DNA from: Cryphonectria parasitica EP155
Taxonomy: Eukaryota > Ascomycota > Sordariomycetes > Diaporthales > Cryphonectriaceae
Reading direction: 5' to 3'
DNA length: 64,000 nucleotides
NCBI RefSeq assembly: GCF_011745365.1
Contig: NW_024468915.1
Location: forward strand, 350,653-414,652
The notes beneath the pieces are model-generated. The model searched no databases and had not been told where the DNA came from. It worked only from the letters and a program-made list of their open reading frames with translations. A program made the position numbers and the translations under genes. Positions 36,001-47,821 of the stretch are shown piece by piece; position 1 is the first letter of the stretch; each line of letters begins with the position of its first letter.

Positions 36001-39000
36001 TGCTTGTCAGCCTGGTCGGCAGATTAAGTTCTGACGAGACGCCAGCAATCTTTGACCGGTACTTGGTCGGCCAAGGCCGGGGTGTAAGAACCTACCTCAG
36101 GCTTCTGAAGGTTAGGAGGCTTTTTTTAAATACTATGTTTGAAAAAGAAAAAAGTACTCCATAGCTTCGTTGTCTTTCTCCACCTGCTTATTGTCCATCC
36201 CATCAGTCCACCTCAATCTTCCCTGCCCTGAATGCTACGCAGCAGCAAAAGTACCGGAATGAGGCCTAATCTGGAAATTTCAATAGTAGAGCGCCTCTCG
36301 GGAGGGAAGGTCGTAAAGGAGGAAGAGAGCTCTTTCAGTTTCCATGAATATGCCATGGAAGCAGCACTGTGGGTGTAGCCCGTGTCGTGAGCCACGGTCT
36401 CTAATGGTCGGGACCGCGGAAAAAAGCTGTCTGAGAGTGTTGCTATGTTCACATATATCGGGCCTCTCTCCATATATAAATTGGTCACAATTGAGGCCCG
36501 AAAACTAACCATAGCGTGCAAAGACGTAAAAGGACTGTAAGGCACATGAAACATGTACAATATTTGTATGCTTGTGATGGGCAACAGATGCAATCTGACC
36601 ATCGAATCACTATTTTGGATGATAACAGAAAAAAAAACATACCATGGGCTTACTTTCGCCGTCGCGGATAAATTGCTATGATGCATGTGTAAACGCCGTT
36701 CAAGGACTTCCCCTACAACTGAAGAAGAAAAAAAGGCACCATACGTATGCGCAAGTTCGGGCATTTTCACATAACCGCCCGCCCAAAAAACAACCAGCGC
36801 CGGTCTAGGACAGGGACCAAGGTGACAATATCCAGACAGCTGGTAACCAGTAAAAAAACAGTTGGCAAAAGGACCACAAACATGTACCTTTTTTTTCTTC
36901 TTGCTGCCAGTATGCAGCAAACGGACCCCTGCCCCCCCCCCCTTCTCTCTCCCTAGCATGCTCCGCTCAGGTTTCCTTTCCCTTTCATTCATGTGACGAT
37001 TTGACCCCTTGTCGCGACTCACCGGAATGTGACTTCCTACGTGTCCTTGGACTGGGGAAACAATGGGTCCCCGGGATAATTCGGTATTCTGACTTCAGTC
37101 GTATGCGTGCCCGCAAGAGTTCAGCACAGACCACGTTGCAGAGTATTCTGTCCCGTACATGATACAAAGTACATACCTCTAGGGACTTCGGCTAACAAGA
37201 GAACAACGGTAGTCGAATGTTATGATGCAGTCCCTTGGCAGGGGACAGAGGAGCAAAAAGGGAAGGACCCTCACTGGGTAATTCGAATACAGGGTACATA
37301 GTATACATAGTCATGGTACATCACGCATATCCAGGTGAAATGGTGCTTGAAGGGCTCAGCGAATAGTGTCCAGTCACTGACTCGGTAAAGAAAATGGTGG
37401 AAAGACACGACTGCTCATTCCCACGAAAAAGCCAGGTTCTCCAGTTCCTGATACACATGAGAGTGGACTCTCCTTGCTAAAAGATTTCATAGCACGCCAG
37501 CAGGTGAAAGATGAATGGAGATCTTCTTGCCATAGTACATTTTCTTCTTCTTCTTCTTCTTCTCCCTCTCTTTCCAGTTTGGCTAGCACAGCACCGCGAC
37601 GCCCACATGGGCGACTGCTCCGCGCTTAACACGCTTGGCCACTGGAATTGATCTTTCAAGGTACCCCTGACCTTATATGCCAGGACCCCCTGTCTTAACT
37701 TACTTGGCGTCGATCATGTAACAGGGAGAAGGGTCTGTCAAAAGTGACACTTGCGACTGGGGTCCCTTGTTTCCCCCGGTAGCGCCCATGTATGTATTGA
37801 TTGACTGATGTCTTACCAAGCTGGCTGCCACTCAACTCGCTCGCGCACTCTGCTGGTGGCCGTCCCACCATGAATCCTATGCGGAGAAAGCGAAAGCGAA
37901 AGAGAGAAAGGGGAAAGGGGGGCTCTTCTGCCCACCAGGAAAGAGAAAGAATAAGGAGGAAAGAAAAAAGAAAAAAAAAAGGCCATTATGACACAAGACT
38001 GCACTGCTTACGAGGCTGGCAAAGCTGCAGTATGTGAAGCCGCCTCACCTTGAAAGGATCCTGAACCCTGCCCTGTTCGTCCCCGCGGAACATTCGAGCT
38101 TGTCTCAAGCCCCATGGGCCACCCGTTGAGAATCCAGCAGCAGTGGACTCCTTTTTTGGGGGAAGGGAAAAAAAATATGGGAAGAACACACACACAGAGA
38201 GATAGCAGAGAATGACCATCCACATCCAGCCTTACGGCCGGGTCCTCTGAACCTGTTGCTGACAAGTCTTCTTCTATCGGAATCGGCTCAACGTGCGTGC
38301 GTGGGAATCGCAATCCTTCTCCGTAGGTCCGTCCTATCGCGCGGCACAAATCCAAATCAGGCTGTGCTCCGGTCCCCCCTTCCTGGTGGCCAGCGAGAAA
38401 GAGAGAGAGCAAGGAAGGGGAGACCGCCAGAGGTGTAGCTAGTGAGTGAATGTTTTGATTATGATGAGGTCTCTCCTTCCGGGTCAATGCTCGAAAATAA
38501 TAACGAACCCTGCTGCGCCATCTCCCTCGCCGCGTGCGCGGTCGCTCAGGATCTGTTCCACCCCTTCCACGTGAGAAGAGAAGCCAGAAAGGTTGACTCA
38601 CGCCACCGCTTCGTTCCACAAAGGGCACGTCCACACGGAAGGAAGGTATCGAAGATAATGACGTTACTGAATCCTCCGGACGATCCGTCATGACCTTTTC
38701 TTCAAGCTGACATTCGCTCTTCAGCCGCACCCCGTTCTGACCCGTTTCTAGGCCCAGAGTGGATCTTCAGTGGGCAGGGGGATTCTTGCTCTCTCTTGTA
38801 TTATGGAGCCAGTCTGTTGTGCCCAAGCACCCACAGACTCCTGCCACACCTCCTCCCTCTGTCCTATTGAATGAGCTGTCGCGGCAGATGTAGTCTGCCC
38901 ACAGTCACTCCTCTAGTCCTATGACGAGTGCGGCCTAGGACTTTGGTGCAACGGCGTCCACACACACACACAGTTCAGGTACACGCTTTTCCCATCCGGC

Positions 39001-41774
39001 TATGGGTGTGGTCTGCTTCGATAGGATGTTGCTGTCCTCAGAATGAGATCTCGGTTCCGAGAGATAGCTGGAGCTTAAAGCTAACGGTAAATTACTCTGC
39101 GAGAAAAGGCAATCAATAGTACGATGGCCGAAGGGTTCGATTGGGGAAAATAGTCTACTCCAGAGATTGTGAGACAACGCCATTCCAATCGGTATCTGCC
39201 CCAGCCAGTGCATCCAAGTTGCAGGCATACACCAAAAGTACGCAGACAGTTTCCCTCTACTAATTACTTGAGTCAAAATGAGGTATTCCATCCCGTGCGT
39301 ACGGGCTCATCACTACTTGCTCGAACAAAGCAGTACCTGGCTCACGTACCTTTTGTTCTATCTTTCCCTCTTCAAGAGTCCATTGCCACAATAATTACGC
39401 CTGAGACTTCTCTCCATCTGAGGGAGCCATAAGAACAGCTCGTAAATCTTCAGCTCCCCCTCCCCCTCCTCCTTCCCCAAGCCACCTTCCCGAGCGTGTC
39501 GCTATGAAACAGTTAGGAGCGGTGGGGGCGACGTTGTGCGTTTCTCCAAGGACAGGAGGTCCTGATAGCCACAGGTCAATCATAAATGACATTGGCAATA
39601 GTCGCTTCCGATGTAACACTGTAAATTACCATGTATGCGCGGTATGGTTTTTTTTCTCCTTCTCTTTTTTCTTTTCTCAATCCTATCGGCAGATGTCAAT
39701 GCATGGCCCTCTTCTCTCGTGGCGACATGCAATGCTACCTACATGGATTTGTAGTCTCCGGTAGGATCTAATGGGGGCTTTTCCCTCGTTGCGACAAGCT
39801 ATATTAGCATGGTGCATATAACGCCCGTCATTCCACACGATGGAATGTGTGTGTGTGTGTGTGGGTGAGTGGATTTATGTGAGGGTATTGGGTGGTAGCG
39901 ATAGCCATAAGGGTAGGATCGGGCAGGCTTTCCCATGAGAGTTGTAATGCATAACCATAACATAGGCGCTTGCAAGCCTCGCGAAGGATTCCATATGATC
40001 GATCCCTCGTTACTGTTTTCTATGGGACAGCGTGGACAGGAGAATTTCAACATCAGTCCTGCAACCCACAAAGGCAACGTTGCAATCAAATACTGCCTAG
40101 AAACATGGGAGAGATTTTCTTGGAGGCGGAGACCACACTTCTCTACCTTGGTCTACATGTTTACTTACTTATTTACCTAGGATAGCTTAGGGGTCTTCGA
40201 GATCGTGACAAGCCACATGTACAGCCTCGTAGGGCTGACGATCGAATGGGCTGTTGGTGATCAAGTCTAGTCACATAAACACACTTGAGACACGAGAGAC
40301 TGGGGCACAGTGTACGCAGCCACTTGCTGGCCAATCCTAGGTGCCGCGAGAAGTATCAGTAAGTGGAAATAACATTACGGGGTTGTGGATTTCGTGTAAC
40401 CACGTTGATGTTGGATCTTTCTTCTTCTGCTACTGTCATTCGGTGTCTGCTTCTCCATAAGCAAGCGCGCTTAATGACTCCACGTGCGCATTCTTCAGCC
40501 CAAAACCACACTTTCTAACGATGGCCTACACACCTCCGTAGTCGATTGAGAACCGACACACAGACCCCCCTTGAGACCCCTTCACCATGCTCTCTTTCCT
40601 ATTTGTGCTAGCCCACTCAATCCTGGCCTCCAGAGGCGGCCGACCTAGTGTGGCGTTGGAGGTGTGAAGCCGCCCGCAAGTATATCCCCTGCCAGAGTTG
40701 TAGGAACGAAGGAAGGAAGGGAAGGAAGAGTGGTACTCCGCCCGGTTCCGCTATTCCGCAATGGTGCGGAATGAATGTAGCAGACGACGCGGGCGGCCTG
40801 CGATCGCGTCCACAGCATACGCGTATCCCACTGAAGGCCTCAAACAACGTCGTCGATGGTGCCGGTACATGCTCACCGAAGCACCGTGATCTGGCCAATC
40901 GAGGACATAACCACAACCAAGACCACCTTGTGGCACAGCTGCGATATAGACAGGCCATCTCGGCATGTTGAGCTCCTGTGGGGGAAAGAAGGCGAGCACA
41001 CTGAACGTCACCTGTAGCCCTTCGTCCATGAAGAATATCTGATTCCGAAAATATGATAAATGTGCTATTTTTGATATTAACACACACAGTCTTCCCATCT
41101 AGGGGAACAAACCAACCGGGCCATAGCAACTATGTACCATCATCAGATGGCCTCCACACGGCAGGTATTCGTACCCAACAGAGGGAGCAGAGGGGGGTAT
41201 CTTTTTTACACCCCAGAGTTGACAATAGCTAAAATAGAATGACAATCTTCCAGAGCCTTCCACCGTTTTCGAGATTCGACGCAAATAAAACTTGTAGCAA
41301 AATCAAAAGCAAGGCAATGGGAATCGAATGATTCCGGCCACCAGTACGAAGTTCTGGGGAGAACCAATCCTGTTTCTCGTTCCGACGCAATGCACATTCT
41401 CAGAAAACCGCCCATACCGGTCTTATCCTGACATATAGTCATCAAGCTTCGTCTTGGCATTTTCAAGATACCCACCGATAGCAATGAATCGATAACAATG
41501 AGTCGTACTCACAAGGTACGAGTCGCTCCTCTCAAACAAGTCTTCTGTCTTTGTCCCTCTCTCCTCCTCTGACCGTCATCGCATGCCAATCTTAAGCTGG
41601 ACCAATTTGGTTCCATCCACAATGGGGTGTAAGTGACACTGGCAAATATAGAGAAATGTATCAATCGGAAAAGAGCTGGCTGTCTGTGCTGTGAAGTGTG
41701 TGTCAGCTCCCAGCCGCACGGTGCCTTCTTTTTGAGCCTCCATGCATATCTCGTCTCCAAAACTATGGTCCGCT
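30004..41774. other. Long gene-free stretch (11.8 kb)
   Basis: The open frames here (the longest about 305, 269 and 240 codons, all minus strand) have no recognisable motif, show simple-sequence runs or nonsense composition, and mostly start at non-ATG codons. They are not called. Microsatellites include (TTC)n at about 37540-37563 and (GT)n at about 39845-39862. Several C or G runs occur (33231-33242, 33597-33607, 34736-34744). No tRNA fold was found. The stretch may hold regulatory DNA, non-coding RNA or degraded elements that I cannot identify. Confidence 0.5.
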
Positions 41775-44332
41775 CTAGGCGCCCATCTCTTGGACAAAGG
41801 CACTGCCATAGTTGAAATCGAGAAGCCCATCCAGCATCCAGTGTTGAGGGTCAAAGAAGTCGTAACTCGCTGGCTCGTAGCCAGCGCCCCCAAGGCCACT
41901 GGCGTGCGCGCCGCCGAAGCCTGACCCACCGCTCGGCGTAAGAGCCCCATTGGCAGTCGCCAGAATGCTCGTCGGCAGGCCGTGCGCTGCCGTGAGAGGA
42001 GGGTCGAGGTGCGTTGTCGATGAGGCCGAGGATTGATCTGCGGAATCTGGATTGGTAGGTTGTTTTAGCGCTGTGCCCTCACCGTTAGCGAACGGCTGTA
42101 GGTGGGGTTGGGAAAGGGGATGGTGGTATGGTGGAACAGTGCTTTATTCACTCACAGTCAAGGTTGCCTCGTCCCCGGGCTTGGTACTCCTCCCTCCAGT
42201 GCCAGATGGAATCATAGACAAGACTCATGCTGTGTCTACAGCGTACCCGCAGCTGCAGGCTGTCGTCGATGTCGTGTAGGGAATCGTCATCGCTGTAGCC
42301 CTGGTCCTTCTTGTTGACGCGAGCCCCGTTCCACATCTGTACCATGAGCTCGGCCAGCCTCCAGTTGAGGTCGTTCTGCACGACACTGGTCGACCTGATG
42401 GCTGTGATGGTCCGGTGGAACAGGAGGCGGCCACGCTCGAAGTCGATGGACTTGACGAAGAAGGAGCGCACGAGCTTCAGCAGGGCGAAGCCGGCAGCGA
42501 CCAGCATCTGCTGGATGTAGTTGGTGGCAAACCTGAGCAGGTCGCCACCGGCGTGGGGGTCAAGGGGTGACGACGCCTCGCTCTCCATGATGTAGTCGAG
42601 GAAATTGCAGGTGGCCCTCCACAGACCCATGAGGTCGTCCAGGTAGCCGGGGGTGTTGTGGGAGTCGAAGAAGCCTGCCAGACGGAGGTGGAGGCCGGCC
42701 GCTTTGAGATGCAGGTTGACTACCCGAGACAGGTTTCGGGACAGGATGGAGGCCTGCAGCTCGCCGAAATCACGCCGGTAGACACGCATGAGCATAGCAC
42801 GGTGCTCGTCACCGGCTACGCCGCGAGGATCACTCGCGTTGCTATACATCTCTTTGGACACCTTATCGCAGAAGCGTTCTATCTGCAGCCTCGCCTCCAG
42901 TTCTGCCGAGAGCTGGAAGGGCCCAGACTCGCCAGGGCGGATGGCGAGGGTCCAATCGTATAGTGTGGAGGCGGGCTGTCCGTACCCGGTGCCGATAGTC
43001 TGGGCGACAATGTTGCATACGGCCCACGTGACCACGCGGTCGTGCAGCTGTTCATTGTCGAGATCGATAATGACGCGCGAGAAGTCATTAATATGGTGAG
43101 GCCGGTGCAGACCGATGAGGGTGGAGATCTTCATCATGACGCCACACAGGATCTGTGTGGGGTCTGACGAGGAGGTGCTGGTGGGAAGCGGCCAGGTGCA
43201 GAGGAGACAGAGGGCCTTGACGACGTGATGGCTGCTGGGGACATCTCCGATGGTCTGCCAGAGCAGACGGGTGAGGGGCCCGGACAGGGTGCCAAGGAGG
43301 TTCGGGTCCGGGTGGTAGCGGCGGGCGGCGACGGAGATGACGACCCAGTAGAGCAACGGGTGCTGAGCATAGTACTGGTCGGGCGGCTGAGACGGGTTGA
43401 GGAAGGGGAGGAACTGGTGGTAGCGAGAGAAGTACTCGTGGAATAGCTGGGACTCGGCGTCCTCGGTCAGGCGTACATCTTCCAGCTCCCGACATATGCG
43501 CGGCACGCTGTACGAGCCACCCCGCTTGAGGTGCAGGAGGGAGGAGACGGCCTCGTCGGAGCCCATCAGGGATGGGTTCCTAGTGTGTGAATAGACACTG
43601 TTGACCACAGGCGATTGTAGCTGGGACTGCATGTCATCGTCCTCGTCGAGCAAGAAGCCCTGGGCCTTAGCCTTGGCGACATTGCGCCGCAGCTTGTCTA
43701 TCTCCTTTTCCATCTCTGCGTGTTTGCTGCGCTTCCCGACACGTTTGAAGTTGGACTCGATCTTGCACTCAAGCTTGAGGCGCACGCAGCGGGAGCAGCT
43801 CGTGAAGGGGTCCTGGACGACATCGCAACGCAGCTGTATAGGACACGTTGGTCAGCAAAAAGAAAGAAAGAGGGAAGGAGAAGGAGTAGAGAGTTTGAAG
43901 CAAAAGAAAGAAAAAGAACAAAAGTAAACGGCTTGACGTAGGGGGTAGGACAGGACGACAAGAGTGGGTTCTCGGTAGGTAGGAGAATGGGACAATATTC
44001 ACCTTTTGCTGCCGACACTCGTTACAAGCCCTCTTGACACCAGGCTGCCTCTTCTTCTCGTGTTGCTCTGCAGTGCCGTCTCCGTCGCCGTCGTCATCGC
44101 CATCGACACTGCCAGGGCTGTCGCCGATCATGGCAACGGAGCTCCTCTTCCTTTTGGGGGCGCCATTGGAGCCGACGCCGGGGGCCGAGCCAAAGACCTG
44201 GCTCCGGACGGACATGGGGCTGGTCGGGCTGAGGGACGAGGCTGGCACGCCATTCTGAGCCTGCGCCTGAACCTGCGCCTGACCGAGACCTGCCGGGACT
44301 GGGCCGGCTCCGGTGAGGGAGGAGCCGTCCAT
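41775..44332 (-). CDS. Zn2Cys6 (fungal binuclear cluster) transcription factor
   Basis: The CDS is complement(join(41775..42070, 42156..43833, 44003..44332)), 767 residues. Intron 1 (169 bp) splits the zinc cluster, and splicing gives Cys103-x2-Cys106-x6-Cys113-x9-Cys123-x2-Cys126-x6-Cys133, a perfect fungal Zn2Cys6 pattern. The basic linker KRVGKRSKHAEMEKEIDKLRRN starts a short coiled coil for dimerisation, a style shared with War1/PrtT-like regulators. The middle region has the fungal-TF homology stretch (FHEYFSRYHQFLPFL, YWVVISVAARRY, LCLLCTWPLPTS, ISTLIGLHRPHH). Intron 2 (GTGAGT, branch CTAAC, CAG) leads to a C-terminal Gly/Ser and aromatic/acidic tail (YDFFDPQHWMLDGLLDFNYG) that could be the activation domain. 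Unspliced reading would stop early at 42148. The target genes are unknown. Confidence 0.88.
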
Positions 44333-45779
44333 GCACGATACACAAGGCTGAACTGGACTGAGACGGGGGAACAATTGGCCGAGAGCAGAGGAGAAGAAGA
44401 GGGGGGCGGGGGGCGAGTGTGTTGTCTTGTCTCGCGACTTTCCGCTATCGCAGGCACAAAGCAAGGGACAAGACAACGGATGTGTAGCCGGGTCCGTGGA
44501 CCGCAGTCGCAGTCGCGGCAGTCGCACCCACAAGAAGACGGGATCTTCCAATGTACTGTAGATAGAGAATCGGGGTCGAGAGCGTAATGGACCTTAGGCG
44601 GGGCCGGTGTCGCGAAGGTTGTTTGGTGTTGGGTATGTTAGACTGGATGGCTCGAGGGGAGGGCTCGAGTTTGGCGCAGAGAAGTGGTGGAGGATGACAA
44701 GTTCAGGGCGCCGAAATCGCAGGGTGCGGGGTAGAAAAGCCTCAGGCAGGGCTGGGAGAACCGAGTCGACCTGTGGTTTGTATGTGGGACAGGGGGCGAG
44801 GGAGGTTCTGGGCGTGGGTTGGTCAAAGACTTAAAAAAGAGAAGAACAAATGGGAATGAAAATGGGAATAAAACCCAATTAGAAAACGAAAAGATTAAAA
44901 AAAACGAAGAAGGAACGACAGCAATCCGGAGAACCAGTGATCGATCACTGAGGCAGATGGAGAATGAATGTCCAAGCAAAAAAAAAATTAGAAGAGGAGT
45001 ATGTACCATAGTACACCGGTTGAAGGGTGAACGGGGAACTAGGACAGAGATGGCAAAAGGCTGGGCTCTTTCTGTTGTTTGTTGCTGGGTTGCCACCTGA
45101 CCACCAGGAAGGAATAACCTGCTGTGTCTACTTCGTTCCTTCTATTCTTTTCCTTCTCACTCGTTCGAGTCACTGGTAGACCTCAATCGCTCTTTGACTC
45201 ATTCCAACACCGTATGGGCGAGATGAGGTCTGCTTGCACTGCTGTCCTGTTTCTCTCATGAGAAAACCATCACTGACCCACGTGCATCGGATGAGTCGTT
45301 AACTCGGCCCACCGGGTGAAGAACAGGGAAAAGAGAGGGAAAGAAAAAAAAAAAAAGGAAGAAAAAAAAAGGCGGGGGAGGGTCGTAAAAGCGGGGTCAG
45401 TCCCAGGCCGTCACCATCCTCATTGGTCATGATATCTCCACTCTGTTGGTTAGATAAGCCGTCGATAACGAGAGGGCTAACATGGGTCAGGGATCAACCC
45501 CGAGGAACACCTGCTTATTGGTCACATCCTCATGACACAGCAACACTATGTGTCATCTCCTACCACACAGTAGTTACTGCCTGTAGTTTCACCATCCCAC
45601 CTACCTACCTAGGCGAAGGCACAACCTTCACACCCTTGGCCTCACCTCGTTGTACCATAACACGTCTATTATATCATGGCAGTACCCCTATCTTTGTCCT
45701 AATTACTACGAGAGCTGTGAGAGATCGAGTGAAACCACGAGTTTCCCAGCTGGTCGTTGACAAGCTCCAGAAGTCGACA
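44333..45779. other. Intergenic, upstream of the Zn2Cys6 factor
   Basis: No gene is seen. A-rich tracts lie at about 44880-44910 and 45338-45371. It presumably holds the promoter of the transcription factor gene. Confidence 0.5.
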
Positions 45780-46109
45780 ATGCCCAGCAGCCCATCGCTT
45801 AGATCGGCCTCGAGCCGACCCCTGATCGGGGGTCCTCTCCGATCTCCTCCTACTAGTAGACTATCACCGACCTCTTACACCCAGCCACTTCCACTGCGCA
45901 ATGAGGTCTTCATCGCTACCAAGCCAAGCTCAGGAGACTCCGCTCAACCAAGTATGTTTTTCTGCTGCATGCACTAACCTGCCAGTTTCCTATTCATGCA
46001 CGTATGCTGATGGCAGGTGGCAGACGAAGCCCACGTGCCCGTCGTTACCGTAAATTCGCTGGCACTGCCCCAGCCATTTGTCGACCCTCCCAGCATCTTG
46101 AGGTCTTGA
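45780..46109 (+). CDS. Possible small gene, Ser/Pro-rich 85-residue product (tentative)
   Basis: ATG 45780 opens a frame beginning MPSSPSLRSASSRPLIGG and continuing with TSRLSPTSYTQPLPLRNEVF. It reaches a good donor (GTATGT at 45952). A 72-bp intron with CTGAT near the 3' end and a CAG acceptor at 46021-46023 leads to EAHVPVVTVNSLALPQPFVD and a stop at 46107-46109. The model is join(45780..45951, 46024..46109). The composition is protein-like and the intron has typical fungal size and signals. No family is recognised, another CAG lies eight bases upstream, and the product is short. It may be one end of a larger decayed gene. Confidence 0.35.
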
Positions 46110-47821
46110 AATGCACCACACTTCCTTGAGCAACCGTGTCTGGCCGACCATCTGGTTCTGCCAGGCTGACACGCCCAATCTGTTCTGGCCTTGAAACGTC
46201 TGCTAGGAACAACATTTTGTCTCCACGCTGTTCGATGCGGCTCCCGGAAGCACGACGTCGATGGGGAAAGGGGATGAGAGAAGAAAAAAAACCACCAGCT
46301 GTCGCAAGGCAGCGCAGAGGCTGTGTTCTTGATGGCGTCCCAAATGTCCACATCACCTGTGACGACGTTCAACGTAATGCACATCTTGCCACAGTCAACT
46401 TCCAAGGCAGATCGGATGGGTCGCCCACACACACGCGCGCGCGCGATCCTGTGATGAGGCCGAGAACTGCCATTCTGGCGGCAGGATGGGACGGTATATT
46501 GATGACGAACAAGACACTGGACTTCCATCCTCTATTTGTTAGCTAATTGGCTGGCGTTCAGGTAGTTCTCTAAAAGGAGGGAGAGTATTGCTTCGTTCTG
46601 AAATCATCCAAACCTGGCCTGGGATTAATACGAGTCAGTGCTCTGTTTGAGATTGCTGTGAATCGCCTAGAGCGACCGTAATACCCAGCGCGCCGCAGCC
46701 TGCAGCCCTATGACTGGTCTTGGCCGGAGAATTGCTATGCTTGCAATTACTGCTCTCCGATATTACAGCGCACACGATAGCAAGCCGACAATGGCCCTGG
46801 CAATGGCAAAGAGCATCATGAGGCGATCACCTCTCTACAGCATGTCCTCGAGCTGTTCCCTGCGACAATCACACCCACGGGTTGGACGCATGGATTTGTG
46901 GGTGGAGACCCCTAACGTGTCTGAAACCAGGGGGCCCGTCCTTCCCAGCTTCATGCTAGATCGTGAGCATCGTCAGCCTCAACGAACAAACTTGCGAAAC
47001 CCCTCACGAACCTGGTAACATATGCCACAGCATTCAAGAAGATTGTTGCTTGTACCGCCCCGCAGACAATTCTCTCTGCCAATGCTGGGTTGGCATAGTG
47101 GAGGTCGAGCTGGGTGACCTGAAATGAATGGCCTCGTCTGGACGCCGGGTGTGCAAAGAGTACGGAGCGACCCGAGACATCACAGACGGAACGACCAGGG
47201 ATTGTTGCGATGCTCCCCTGACACACCCCACACACCTCCCGCCGCTTTGGTAGTCCATGCAACATTGCCGACCCATTGAGGTCTCGGATCGCCAAAAGTG
47301 AGATCACTTTCCGTGGTTTTCAGGAGGGGGGAAAAAAAAAAGAAAGAAAGATGGAGAGTGAAGGGGGGGGGGGGGAAGAAGAAGAAGAAAAACAAGGAAT
47401 TCAACAACAGGCTTGTCTGCCCAACCTACTCACGTCACCAAACTGAACTACAGTGGTGGTGCCTACGGGGCCAACGCGATGTACAGCTGACCTCGCCTAC
47501 GTCTCGTGGTATCCCGCAAGAAGCATCAAAAACCGGGACCCATCGTTGATCTCTCACTGTCTCCAGCCCCCGTATAGTTTGGGCTTTGTCGCAGCTTCAC
47601 CGCCGGAGCGAGTCGCCGGACTCCTTCTCAAGCCATCTTACAACGGCGCCGCTTTCAATTATACCAACACCCCCCACGAGTTCCGGTCCAGACGAGGTAG
47701 CCTCTTCACGCTCTGCTGGTACGGACAGGTCGCCGTCCAGTTTGAAAGCTGGCCTTTCATGTGTCTTGCCCGCTCTTCGATTCCCTTCTACCACCTATTC
47801 TATTCTTCTTAATTCTTAATT
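46110..47821. other. Intergenic, possibly containing degraded coding sequence
   Basis: No gene is called. On the minus strand some pieces read like protein (about 47300-46960, including ALAERIVCGAVQATIFLNAV) but frames break and no family is recognised. A poly-A/GAA/poly-G tract lies at about 47331-47393. Confidence 0.35.

Noticed and set aside
36213..37022. Minus-strand open frame of about 269 codons
   Set aside because: Starts with Arg/Glu/Lys simple sequence and a poly-Lys run from homopolymers; no domain or splice logic.
38008..38691. Minus-strand open frame with a possible first exon (MTDRPEDSVTSLSSIPSF... then GTGAGT)
   Set aside because: The first 30 codons and donor look tolerable, but no acceptor leads to convincing coding sequence, and the rest of the frame is nonsense.
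41300..41350. GGAAT/ATTCC hairpin with CATTCG loop as a possible tRNA T arm (minus strand)
   Set aside because: The loop is six bases and lacks the TTCRANT pattern; no cloverleaf can be built.
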